This document shows, piece by piece, positions 17,537 to 25,517 of a stretch of DNA of 64,000 bases. Below the pieces are notes generated by a model, which was given only the letters and a program-made list of their open reading frames with translations, ran no database searches and was not told the DNA's origin. The stretch is from positions 33,626 to 97,625 of the forward strand of contig JBMFOU010000009.1 of the NCBI GenBank assembly GCA_049969475.1, written 5' to 3'. The position numbers and the translations under genes were made by a program. The stretch's first letter is position 1, and each line of letters begins with the position of its first letter. Origin of the DNA: UBA2030 sp049969475 (GTDB taxonomy: Bacteria > Bacteroidota > Bacteroidia > Bacteroidales > TTA-H9).

Positions 17537-18466
17537 ATGTCCGAAACCCTTGTTTTCGAAGAATTTACTAAATGCCAGATTTGTCCTAGAAATTGCGGGA
17601 TAAATCGCAATGCTGGCCAAAGAGGCTTTTGTGGACTTGATGCACGCCTGGCCATTGCTTCGATAATTCGTCATAGAGGTGAAGAACCTCCTATAAGCGG
17701 TGATGCAGGAATTGTCAATGTTTTCCTTATGCATTGCAACCTGCAATGTGCTTTTTGTCAGAATAATCAAATTAGCCATAATCGTTGTGCAACCACAGGT
17801 TTTGAATATACCCTGGAGAAAGCCTGTGAAGAAATTGCTCGCCTGCTCGACGCAGGTTGCGGAGCTGTTGGCTTTGTTTCGCCCTCACATTATATTCCCT
17901 ACGTGAAAGCTATAGTACACAAAATCAGACAAATGGGTTATCGTGTACCCATTGTGTATAATACAAATGGCTATGATTCTGTTGAAGAGATTAAGGCGCT
18001 GGAAAATTACATTGATGTGTGGTTGCCCGACTTCAAATACTCCTCGGATGCATTGGGTAAGAAATTCAGCAAAGTATCGGATTATACCCAGGTAGCCCTT
18101 GCCGCCTTGAAAGAAATGTATCGACAGAAAGGGAGTACTTTGCTCATCAACGACCACGGGTATGCCGAATCTGGCATGATAATCAGGCACTTGGCATTAC
18201 CTGGTTATGTAGATAATAGTTTACAGGTGCTCGATACAATAGCCTGGGAGCTAAGCACCAACGTGCACATCAGCCTTATGTCGCAATACAACCCTAAATA
18301 TTATCAAGGGACGGATGAGGCCATGAAGCGGACTCTTCATGCAAAAGAATATCAACAGGTAGTTGATAAATTTCATGAGTTGGGCTTTTATAGGGGTTGG
18401 ATTCAGGAGTTGGACAGCTATGCAAATTATAACCCCGACTTTGGCCAAGAGCATCCGTTCGAATAG
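17537..18466 (+). CDS. PflX-like radical SAM protein
   Basis: A 309-residue protein. The radical SAM cluster motif CNLQCAFCQ (Cx3Cx2C) is followed by a TIM-barrel-like pattern ending in NVHISLMSQYNPKY. A separate N-terminal Cys motif (CQICPRNCGINR...GFCG) is typical of the COG1313 / PflX group, annotated as pyruvate formate-lyase activase-like. The true substrate of this group is not established as far as I know. It is co-transcribed with a single-domain receiver. It ends one base before the convergent downstream gene. Confidence 0.82.
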   Translation: MSETLVFEEFTKCQICPRNCGINRNAGQRGFCGLDARLAIASIIRHRGEEPPISGDAGIVNVFLMHCNLQCAFCQNNQISHNRCATTGFEYTLEKACEEIARLLDAGCGAVGFVSPSHYIPYVKAIVHKIRQMGYRVPIVYNTNGYDSVEEIKALENYIDVWLPDFKYSSDALGKKFSKVSDYTQVALAALKEMYRQKGSTLLINDHGYAESGMIIRHLALPGYVDNSLQVLDTIAWELSTNVHISLMSQYNPKYYQGTDEAMKRTLHAKEYQQVVDKFHELGFYRGWIQELDSYANYNPDFGQEHPFE

Positions 18467-18467
18467 T

Positions 18468-19631
18468 TTATCCTGCAGCCTTTTTACCGGACTGGTTAGG
18501 GCGTGGTTGAAGAATCTGACGCAAAGGTGAAAAATGTTCACGCAACAGGGGCCAACGGTCAGGATATTGTTCCATTACAGTTTTGATGCGTTGATTGTGC
18601 TTTTTCAGAGCATCGCTGATGGCAGGGGCTGAAATAGGTCGCTCGCAGAAATGACCCAAATTTTTACCCGTCATGGGTAAATTCTGTTCGATGACTCTAT
18701 GCGCCGCAAATTCAAGCCGGTTGAGTAGTTCAAGGGTCCGATGCATTTTTTCGTCGCTGCTAGCTTCGCTGGTTGAAATTTGCCCTTTCCGTTCTTTAGT
18801 ACTTTCAAGGTGTATATGCCAATCGTGTATCATTAATTCATGAGCATCATTGCTTCCCAACGTGTATGCAAATACACAGGCATCGCTTATGGCCTTACGA
18901 AACTGAACTATATCACCTGCATAGCTTCGAATAAGCGACTCGGCTTCACCCGAAAACTTGATTCTGGAACCTGTTTTTCCGCTGAATTCTATAGCAATAT
19001 CCAGGGCAAGACTGAATAAGCTCTGGCCAATACTTTTTCGCATACTTTCTAGGCGACTCCGTTCTTCTTGGATTTTTTGCGCCAAAAAGCGTGTATTATC
19101 TACAAATCGCTTAAAATGAATGCTCTCTGCTTGAAAGTTTTCCAGGGCTGCCTTGCAGACATTTAGCGCCATTTCTCCCAGCCATTCTTTCCTTACAGTA
19201 TCAAGTTCATCTTTTTCAGTATGAATACCTTTTTTAAGCCTCTTTGAATCAAAAAACAAATAAAGCAGATCTTTTGATTTATCATCCGGCGAGGGAATTT
19301 TCAACAGAAGGATAGTTCTTTTAAGTTCGTCGAACAGGGCAGGGGTATAGTTGCTTTTAGGGGTCTCGAAAGGTAAATCTTCGGGAACCAACCATTCTAT
19401 GGTTGTTTTCGTCTCTCGCCGGCGGGCGAAGAAAAAATCGTAAAATTGACTGATATCAAGGGGTTCCGGAATTTTAACATCATCATCAACTTGTAGTAAA
19501 TAGGCCTGCAACTTATGCAGGCTGGGATTGTAAAAAACAGTCATCAGGCGCTCAAGCCCTGAAATGGCTAATGCCGCAAATTTCAGCAAGCGCAATTGAG
19601 GATGCTCGGTAAATGGCAGTTCTGCGCTCAT
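18468..19631 (-). CDS. uncharacterised 387-residue protein
   Basis: I do not recognise the family with certainty. The protein is soluble, with no signal peptide or membrane segment. Residues about 150-250 are helical and charged, with a possible coiled coil (FLAQKIQEERSRLESMRKSIG). The C-terminal 70 residues (TGKNLGHFCERPISAPAISDALKKH...YPDRWPLLREHF) contain a compact helical motif that could be a DNA-binding fold, but I cannot show this. Upstream is a divergent region packed with TTAAG/CTTAA motifs. If this protein binds DNA, autoregulation there is a reasonable guess. It meets the radical SAM gene tail to tail with one base between. Confidence 0.6.
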   Translation of the reverse strand: MSAELPFTEHPQLRLLKFAALAISGLERLMTVFYNPSLHKLQAYLLQVDDDVKIPEPLDISQFYDFFFARRRETKTTIEWLVPEDLPFETPKSNYTPALFDELKRTILLLKIPSPDDKSKDLLYLFFDSKRLKKGIHTEKDELDTVRKEWLGEMALNVCKAALENFQAESIHFKRFVDNTRFLAQKIQEERSRLESMRKSIGQSLFSLALDIAIEFSGKTGSRIKFSGEAESLIRSYAGDIVQFRKAISDACVFAYTLGSNDAHELMIHDWHIHLESTKERKGQISTSEASSDEKMHRTLELLNRLEFAAHRVIEQNLPMTGKNLGHFCERPISAPAISDALKKHNQRIKTVMEQYPDRWPLLREHFSPLRQILQPRPNQSGKKAAG

Positions 19632-19648
19632 CTACTGTTTTTACAAAG

Positions 19649-19753
19649 TTAAGTTTTGTTAAGCAAAATTAATTCATTTAAGTAAAATTTAACTCAATTA
19701 AGTAGCTTAAAAAATTAAACTTAATTATAATTTAAGTGATTATTTCAGCTTAA
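19649..19753. repeat. cluster of eight TTAAG/CTTAA motifs between divergent genes
   Basis: TTAAG occurs at 19649, 19659, 19678, 19698 and 19732, and its complement CTTAA at 19706, 19720 and 19749. Several are extended to TTAAGT / ACTTAA. Spacings run from 8 to 20 bases. The region is very AT-rich, but by base composition about half a copy would be expected. It lies between the divergent 387-residue and 85-residue protein genes and is a candidate regulator-binding array. Confidence 0.45.
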
Positions 19754-19782
19754 TACATTAATTAACAGCAATAATTCAACAA

Positions 19783-19790
19783 TAAATTTG
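19783..19790 (+). promoter_or_regulatory. -7 element (TAAATTTG)
   Basis: TAAATTTG fits TAnnTTTG exactly, 26 bases before the ATG at 19817. It supports expression of the small downstream gene. No clear -33 TTG is visible. Confidence 0.6.
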
Positions 19791-19816
19791 TTGAGAAACA
19801 AACAAAAAAATAAAGT

Positions 19817-20074
19817 ATGCGTAGTGAATTCTTTAATGAAATAGCAGAGAGTCGCAAGAAATTTTTACTAGAGGTAGCCAGGGAACTGGGGATGCTGCCA
19901 CAAATACCTGAGCAAGAGGTGGAAGAAAAAAATCTTCCTTCAAATATCAGCCCCTCTGAAAAAACTGAGCCATCGAATGCAAGTGAACCTGCCAGAGTAA
20001 AAAGGCCGGCTGAGCAACTTGGGAAAAAGAAAAAGATAAAAATCAACCCATTCCTTAATTTTCTGAGTTTTTAA
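19817..20074 (+). CDS. small hypothetical protein (85 residues)
   Basis: Not recognised. The N-terminal 30 residues look like one amphipathic helix (FFNEIAESRKKFLLEVAREL). The middle is Pro/Glu/Ser-rich and probably disordered, and the C-terminus is very basic (KRPAEQLGKKKKIKINPFLN). There is no signal peptide. A well-placed -7 box and the divergent TTAAG array upstream suggest it is a real, regulated gene. A nucleic-acid or partner-protein adaptor would fit the basic tail, but that is only a guess. Confidence 0.6.
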   Translation: MRSEFFNEIAESRKKFLLEVARELGMLPQIPEQEVEEKNLPSNISPSEKTEPSNASEPARVKRPAEQLGKKKKIKINPFLNFLSF

Positions 20075-20109
20075 AGATGCTTTGTAAATAAAATTTAGCT
20101 CTGGATTAT

Positions 20110-20117
20110 TATCTTTG
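20110..20117 (+). promoter_or_regulatory. -7 element (TATCTTTG)
   Basis: TATCTTTG ends two bases before an in-frame ATG at 20119, too close to be translated. It therefore points to the ATG at 20140 as the start of the next gene. Confidence 0.65.
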
Positions 20118-20139
20118 AATGTTTCAAAGAACACTATCG

Positions 20140-21135
20140 ATGAGAGCATTAAAAATTTTTCTCATTGTTTTAGCAAGTATTGTTATAGCCGGATTATTCG
20201 TAGCTGTGTTATTACCCTCCCGGGTAATACTTCGTAGCGAACTTTGGATAAAGGCGCCGGCTGCTACCCTTTTTACGCAGGTGAATAACCTCAGATATTG
20301 GGAACAATGGTCGCCTTTTGAGAGAAATGATACCACCCTGCGCATACGATATACAGGGCCGGAGGCTGGGAGTGGTGCAGCCATGTATTGGGTTAATGCC
20401 CGAAGCGACAGTGGCATGCAGGTGATCACCCAAAGTGTTCCTTTTAGTTTTATTCAGTTTAAGCTTGATTTTTATCGCAAAACCTCTGTTAAAGAAACTT
20501 TTTCCTTCAACCAGGAGAGCGATTCAACCCTAGTGAGCTGGAAAATAATCATGGATAACCTGTCTTTCCCAATGGGCCGTTGGATGGGCCTTTTGATGCC
20601 TTCCATGATGAGTGAACTGATGAAGGAAGGCTTAATGAACCTGAAAAAAATTTCAGAAGCTAATCCAGCTGGGGTGAGCATTTTGGATTTACCAGCCCAG
20701 CATTTCCTGTTGATTAAGGATTCTGCAACCATGTCAGGAATAGCAGCATGTATAGGAAAAGCCTTCAGTGAATTGGAAAAGGTTACCGAGCAGCAAGGAT
20801 TACAAATACTCGAAGCACCTTTTGTTATCTATCATTCCTGGAGCGAAGACCGCCCTATGGTCATGGAAATGGGATTTGTAATAGATAGACCCTTATCTGC
20901 CATCAAGGGAGCCCACCGCGTTAACTACCGTCTTGAGCCTTCTGGCCGCTATGCAATGGCTATCCATCATGGGGCATACGAAAAAACCAAAGCCACGCAC
21001 GAAATGATTCAAAAATACCTTCTCGAAAATCAAATAGATTTTATTCCTCAGCCCATAGAGAAATACATTACAGATCCGATGGCTGAGCCAGACACTTCCC
21101 AATGGGTAACCGAGATTTATTACCGCCTGAAGTAA
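20140..21135 (+). CDS. SRPBCC domain plus GyrI-like effector-binding domain protein
   Basis: A 331-residue protein. Residues 5-27 are a transmembrane helix (FLIVLASIVIAGLFVAVLL), so it is membrane-anchored. Residues about 30-175 fit a START/SRPBCC hydrophobic-ligand fold (WIKAPAATLFTQVNNLRYWEQWSPF, with the usual N-terminal pattern). Residues about 180-331 fit the GyrI-like / AraC effector-binding fold (GRYAMAIHHGAYEKTKATHEM...EKYITDP...TEIYYRL). Anchored fusions of these two small-molecule-binding folds are known in Bacteroidota. The ligand is unknown. The start was chosen from the promoter. Confidence 0.75.
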   Translation: MRALKIFLIVLASIVIAGLFVAVLLPSRVILRSELWIKAPAATLFTQVNNLRYWEQWSPFERNDTTLRIRYTGPEAGSGAAMYWVNARSDSGMQVITQSVPFSFIQFKLDFYRKTSVKETFSFNQESDSTLVSWKIIMDNLSFPMGRWMGLLMPSMMSELMKEGLMNLKKISEANPAGVSILDLPAQHFLLIKDSATMSGIAACIGKAFSELEKVTEQQGLQILEAPFVIYHSWSEDRPMVMEMGFVIDRPLSAIKGAHRVNYRLEPSGRYAMAIHHGAYEKTKATHEMIQKYLLENQIDFIPQPIEKYITDPMAEPDTSQWVTEIYYRLK

Positions 21136-21157
21136 AATATTCTGGTTTTCAGTAGAT

Positions 21158-21193
21158 AAGCCTGCAAGGGTTTTTTTGTACCTTTGCAGGCTT
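21158..21193 (+). terminator. hairpin overlapping the next promoter
   Basis: A 13-bp stem (AAGCCTGCAAGGG / CCTTTGCAGGCTT, one G-U pair) with a T-rich 10-base loop. It can end the SRPBCC transcript, although the T-run lies in the loop rather than after the stem. The 3' arm contains the -7 element of the DUF4956 gene. Confidence 0.5.
21179..21186 (+). promoter_or_regulatory. -7 element (TACCTTTG) of the DUF4956-CotH operon
   Basis: TACCTTTG fits TAnnTTTG, 22 bases before the ATG at 21209. It lies in the 3' arm of a hairpin, which ties termination of the upstream gene to initiation of this operon. Confidence 0.6.
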
Positions 21194-21208
21194 TAAAATT
21201 TTCTTAAA

Positions 21209-21886
21209 ATGCCAATTTTCGCTGAATTAACCTTTTGGGGCATACCTATTATCAACCCGTTGAACTTCACTGAATTAGTCATACGGTTTATGTTTAATCT
21301 CACCTCACTCATCATCCTGGTGAGGTATATTTATTATACCACAGCACGCCGCAAGACCTACCTGTTCACCTATATGCTAATTGGTATTACTATTTTTTCA
21401 TTGAGTTTTCTTTTGGAAAATGTAAAACTGGAACTAGGCCTCGCCCTGGGTCTTTTTGCTGTGTTCGGTATTATTCGTTACCGCACCGATAGCATGCCCA
21501 TAAAGGAAATGACCTATTTATTTGTGGTTATAGCTCTTTCCATAATCAACGCTCTTACTACCGGCATCAGCATTGCAGAGCTTGTGTTTACCAACGCTGC
21601 CATTCTGGTTTCAGTAGCTATGGGCGAATATTTCTGGATGTACAGGCATGAGTCGAGCAAACCTATTATATACGACAACCTTGAATACATTAAACCTCAG
21701 AATAAGAAACTCTTCATTCAGGATCTGGAGCGGCGTACAGGATTAAAAATCAATAGGGTAGAGGTAGGTCAAATAGATTTTGCTAAAGAAAATGTTAAAT
21801 TGGTCATCTATTACTTTTACGATAAGAAAAAAGTGGATTTTTTCGAAGAAAAAGCCTTTGATGAAGCCAGTTTTCTCAATAAATAA
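21209..21886 (+). CDS. DUF4956 membrane protein
   Basis: A 225-residue protein with about four membrane helices between residues 20 and 145. The family hallmark is the glycine-rich stretch LGLALGLFAVFGIIRYRTD, followed by PIKEMTYLFVVIALSIINAL. A soluble C-terminal domain of about 75 residues follows (FIQDLERRTGLKINRVEVGQIDF). DUF4956 genes often sit with CotH kinases and VTC polyphosphate polymerases in other bacteria. Here the CotH-like gene overlaps its 3' end by 26 bases, and no VTC gene is present in the window. Function is unknown. A channel or anchor for the operon's secreted enzymes is inference. Confidence 0.82.
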   Translation: MPIFAELTFWGIPIINPLNFTELVIRFMFNLTSLIILVRYIYYTTARRKTYLFTYMLIGITIFSLSFLLENVKLELGLALGLFAVFGIIRYRTDSMPIKEMTYLFVVIALSIINALTTGISIAELVFTNAAILVSVAMGEYFWMYRHESSKPIIYDNLEYIKPQNKKLFIQDLERRTGLKINRVEVGQIDFAKENVKLVIYYFYDKKKVDFFEEKAFDEASFLNK

Positions 21887-22925
21887 ACTCTTTGGGGTGG
21901 CATTTTTTATTCTGAGCTTGTCGGCCCTGCAGGCTCAGCAGTCTGTTTTCCAAGGCCGGAGACTTTTTGCTGATACCTCAGTATTATCTATAGAGATAAC
22001 TCTTCCCATCGATTCGTTGCTCCGCGACGATTGCCGCCGTCCCCGTTATTTTGAAGCGAGCATGTATCTTACTAATGGGAAAGATAGACACAAAATAAAA
22101 CTTGAAGTGCGCAAGCGGGCCAAATTTCGTTGCGATCCTGCCAATTGTTCCCTTCCGCCTTTAATGGTAAAACTTAATCAGAGTGATGCCTGGGGTACCA
22201 TTTTTCAAGGATGCAGAAAGTTGAAAATTACGCATCCGTGCCGGCCCGAAAAGAAAGCATTTCAACAATTTATATACAAAGAGTATCTCATTTACAGAAT
22301 GTTCAATCAGCTGACGGATTCTTCTTTTAGAGTAAGGCTGGCTCATTTTACTTACTGCGATGTCTATTCAGGCCGGACTGTCTTCGACGTGATGGGCTTT
22401 TTTATAGAAGATGATGATGACCTTGCTCGACGCATTGGAGCTAAAGCCCTTCAAGCCACACAGGTACCCAAAGAAAAATTTAGCCCTTTTATGCTTTTGA
22501 TGACTTCCCTTTTTGAATACATGATTGGGAATACCGATTTTGAAGCGGAGACTTCTCACAACATAGAACTTTTGGCTACGGGAATTCGAAGCCCCATATT
22601 GCCAGTTCCCTATGATTTTGATTGGAGTGGGTTAGTCGATGCTCCTTATGCCCAACCGGCTTTGAAAACGGGCTTGACTAAAGTTACGCAACGCTGGTAT
22701 CAAGGGCCATGTCCCTCTGACACAGTATTTCAAATGGTACTTCATCGTTTCCTGCAAAAAAAGGAAGTCATATTTTCAGAGATTACGGCAACAAGTCTTC
22801 TTTCTGCCAGTGATAAAAAAAAGATGTTGAATTATTTGTCGAAATTTTACCAGGAGATTAATCATACGGTCCGCTTCAGAGCCATGCTTGAAAAAAATTG
22901 TAAAAATGGCAGAAATGGTCGATAA
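21861..22925 (+). CDS. CotH-like secreted kinase
   Basis: A 354-residue protein with a signal peptide at about 1-26 (ends ALQAQ). The start at 21861 was chosen because it gives a proper signal peptide. Visible motifs match the CotH/HipA-type atypical kinase core: GNTDFEAETSHN at 223-234 (catalytic Asp and metal-binding Asn) and PVPYDFDWSG at 248-257 (the DFD metal site), with basic KLEVRKRAKFRC and KLKITHPC upstream. CotH phosphorylates spore-coat serines in Bacillus. This organism shows no spore genes, so the target would be another exported protein or polymer. It overlaps DUF4956 (26 bases) and the phosphatase gene (20 bases), so the stoichiometry is probably coupled. Confidence 0.7.
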   Translation: MKPVFSINKLFGVAFFILSLSALQAQQSVFQGRRLFADTSVLSIEITLPIDSLLRDDCRRPRYFEASMYLTNGKDRHKIKLEVRKRAKFRCDPANCSLPPLMVKLNQSDAWGTIFQGCRKLKITHPCRPEKKAFQQFIYKEYLIYRMFNQLTDSSFRVRLAHFTYCDVYSGRTVFDVMGFFIEDDDDLARRIGAKALQATQVPKEKFSPFMLLMTSLFEYMIGNTDFEAETSHNIELLATGIRSPILPVPYDFDWSGLVDAPYAQPALKTGLTKVTQRWYQGPCPSDTVFQMVLHRFLQKKEVIFSEITATSLLSASDKKKMLNYLSKFYQEINHTVRFRAMLEKNCKNGRNGR

Positions 22926-24525
22926 GGCTTCTTTTAACCGTATCCTGCTTTTCATATGGGCAATCCTGGCCGGTTACCCATTGCTCAAAGGGCAGGAACC
23001 AGGGAAAGAGGTCATTCGGGCCATAAGAAGCGGAGATACATTGTATTTACTTCAATATTTGCATGTTGATGAAAGTCTAAGCACCGAAAAGATAAATCCC
23101 GGATATAAGCCAGGTTTATTACTTCCATGGGCGGTTGAAAATAAAAATGCAGCAGTTGTTAAATTTTTGCTTGATATGGGTGCATCTCCCGATCAAATGT
23201 TCAAAGGCTCTCCGCTTTTAATTCGTGCTATTTTACATAACGAAACGGAAATCGTAAAACAACTGCTCGATTCCGGCGCCGATCCTGACCTCCGCGACGC
23301 TGATGGTTTAACAGCAGTGCATTGGGCTGTCATCAAGCGGAATTTCCCTTTGCTGCTTCAGCTCTTTGAATCGGGAGCATCTCTGAACCTCAAAGACAAG
23401 AAAGGCCGGCTGCCTATCGATTTTGTAAAGGCTGATCATCCTAGTGTTTTCCGTGAATTTCTGATGCTCCGCAGTCAAATTCAGCGTAAGGCCGAAAATT
23501 GGATAAAAGAAGCCGACGGGCCTTATGTTTTTCATGACGCTGCGGGTTCCTTTTGGTTTTCAATAAGTCCCTATCATTCTTTTTATAGATTGTACAGGCA
23601 ATCCATTACTGATGAATCACGGCCCCTCCTGGTCCCTATGCTCGGCTACCGGTGGCCTATCGTTATCAGTCAGAACTATGCACCCGATACCGCAATACTG
23701 TCCATGCCCGAGCAGATGCTGGCTGTCGGCGACTTACACGGCCAATTGGACGACCTTATTAGACTTTTGAAAGCTGCACAAGTAGTAGATTCAGCACTCA
23801 ATTGGAAATTTGGCAAAGGCTATTTGGTTTTTCTCGGCGATTTCACTGACAGGGGCAGTCAGGTGACTGAACTCCTGTGGTTTGTACTACATCTGCGTCA
23901 TCAGGCGGCCCAGCACGGAGGAAAAGTGTTGGCCATACTTGGAAATCACGACATGATGAGCATGCTAGGCGATCACAGATATTTGAATCCCAAATACCAG
24001 CAAATCTGTGAATATTTTGGATTGGAATACTGGTCGTTTTTCGACCGAGACACCGAACTGGGGCGTTTTCTCCGATCGCTGCCGGTAATTCTCAAGATTG
24101 GCGATAATTTGATTGTGCATGCCGGTATTAGCCATGAGCTGATGTCCACAAAACCTGATATTAATAGTCTTAACTCTGCTTTTTATGCATTTAACAATAC
24201 ATTCCCTCCCCGGCTCAATGCGCAAATGGACTTCTTGCTAAGGGAAAACGGTCCCATTTGGTACAGGGGGCTTATCCCCGATTATGACCTCCGTCAGCAG
24301 GGCTCACAGCAATTAGTGGATTCAATAGCCGAATGGTTTGGTGTACAAAGAATTATCATCGGGCACTCCGAGGTCCCAGAAATTCGTCCACTATACCAGG
24401 GAAAAGTAATTCCCATTAATGTGCCCCTGGGACGTGAGGGGGTGAAACCTCAGGCCTTGCTCTGGATAGGAGACTCTCTATATGTTGTAGATGTAAATGG
24501 AACAACCAAACCCATTCGTCCATGA
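22906..24525 (+). CDS. ankyrin-repeat / PPP-family phosphatase fusion, exported
   Basis: A 539-residue protein. A hydrophobic N-terminal segment at about 10-26 (ILLFIWAILAGYPLL) acts as signal or anchor. Three to four ankyrin repeats follow at about 55-180 (NAAVVKFLLDMGASPD; TEIVKQLLDSGADPD; GLTAVHWAVIKRNFPLL). The PPP metallophosphatase core at about 265-535 has all signature motifs: VGDLHGQ, LGDFTDRG, ILGNHD, VHAGIS and IIGHSE. This resembles Shewanella-like bacterial PPP enzymes that hydrolyse phosphoserine/threonine/tyrosine. It is translationally coupled to the CotH-like kinase gene upstream and overlaps the paralogue downstream by 4 bases (ATGA). It is likely the eraser for the kinase's mark. 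A TTG at 22888 is an alternative start. Confidence 0.78.
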   Translation: MAEMVDKASFNRILLFIWAILAGYPLLKGQEPGKEVIRAIRSGDTLYLLQYLHVDESLSTEKINPGYKPGLLLPWAVENKNAAVVKFLLDMGASPDQMFKGSPLLIRAILHNETEIVKQLLDSGADPDLRDADGLTAVHWAVIKRNFPLLLQLFESGASLNLKDKKGRLPIDFVKADHPSVFREFLMLRSQIQRKAENWIKEADGPYVFHDAAGSFWFSISPYHSFYRLYRQSITDESRPLLVPMLGYRWPIVISQNYAPDTAILSMPEQMLAVGDLHGQLDDLIRLLKAAQVVDSALNWKFGKGYLVFLGDFTDRGSQVTELLWFVLHLRHQAAQHGGKVLAILGNHDMMSMLGDHRYLNPKYQQICEYFGLEYWSFFDRDTELGRFLRSLPVILKIGDNLIVHAGISHELMSTKPDINSLNSAFYAFNNTFPPRLNAQMDFLLRENGPIWYRGLIPDYDLRQQGSQQLVDSIAEWFGVQRIIIGHSEVPEIRPLYQGKVIPINVPLGREGVKPQALLWIGDSLYVVDVNGTTKPIRP

Positions 24526-25517
24526 AAAGAGTTTTTTTAATTCTACTGGCCATAACTGAACTTGCATTTTCTCTGTCACTCTCAGCGCAGGAGGATGTTA
24601 CGCCCACTTTCACTATAAGTCTTAAAGATAAGTATAATTATGATAATCTGCTGAATTACGAAGAGATAGAATGTGTTATTTATGAAAAAACTTTAGGTGA
24701 AAAAGGACTTAAGGCTACCCTTCGTATCGATGAGCGATTTGCCGAACGAAATGGCAACTGTTCGTTTCCCGTTCTTCAACTCAATCTACCCAAGAAAAAA
24801 ACGATAGGGTCGATTCTTGAAGGATATAACAAAATTGAAATAATTCCTATATGCAGTTTATCAGATGTATACACCTATTCAGATAAACTTTTACTTGAAG
24901 CTTGGCTGTATCGTATAGCAGGTGTCATGTTTCGTATGGAGCCACGGGTAAAGCAGGTCAAATTAAGACTCTCAGGCTTTTCGCCAATTCAGGAAGACAT
25001 TTCGTTTCCCGCCATTTTTCTTGAAAGCCCCGAAGACTTGGCACAGCGCTTTGAGGGCCAGAATCTTGAGCTTCACTTGTTGCAACCCTGGCTACTAGAT
25101 CAGGAAGCACTGACAGAATTTATTATTTTTCAGCTATTTACTCAGAATTCCCGATGGGCACTTGAAACGCTACATTCTATGGTACTCCTGTCAGTTCCTG
25201 GGAAACCACCTGTGCCGTATCCCCTGGATAATTCCAGCTCAGAGCTCATGAATTTGATGAATGACTCATACATTTTTGAGGATCCCGGCCACAACTATAC
25301 AGAAGCTTGTGTGCAGAAAGAGGCCTTTTTGAAGGTCGCTTCTAATTTAAGTTTTGCTCGAAATGAAATTATACAGAGTATTGATAATATTTATTTTAGT
25401 AACCATGAAATCAATCATAGGCTCAGAGAATATACAGTCCGTTTTTTTGATTGGTTGAATGAAGCCCGTAAAACGGATATTAAGAATATCATCTGTCCTG
25501 AGGAATCAGGTCGATGA
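24522..25517 (+). CDS. degenerate CotH-like paralogue, secreted
   Basis: A 331-residue protein with a signal peptide at about 1-22 (ends LSLSAQ). It aligns by eye with the CotH-like protein two genes upstream: GNCSFPVLQLNL...GSILEGYNKIEI matches ANCSLPPLMVKL...GTIFQGCRKLKI. The kinase motifs are gone: the GNTD segment is replaced by TQNSRW, and PVPYDFDWSG has become PVPYPLDNSS. It therefore looks like a pseudokinase that may regulate or scaffold the active kinase. Its ATG overlaps the phosphatase stop (ATGA). Its last 29 bases overlap the convergent metallophosphoesterase gene. Confidence 0.68.
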   Translation: MKRVFLILLAITELAFSLSLSAQEDVTPTFTISLKDKYNYDNLLNYEEIECVIYEKTLGEKGLKATLRIDERFAERNGNCSFPVLQLNLPKKKTIGSILEGYNKIEIIPICSLSDVYTYSDKLLLEAWLYRIAGVMFRMEPRVKQVKLRLSGFSPIQEDISFPAIFLESPEDLAQRFEGQNLELHLLQPWLLDQEALTEFIIFQLFTQNSRWALETLHSMVLLSVPGKPPVPYPLDNSSSELMNLMNDSYIFEDPGHNYTEACVQKEAFLKVASNLSFARNEIIQSIDNIYFSNHEINHRLREYTVRFFDWLNEARKTDIKNIICPEESGR

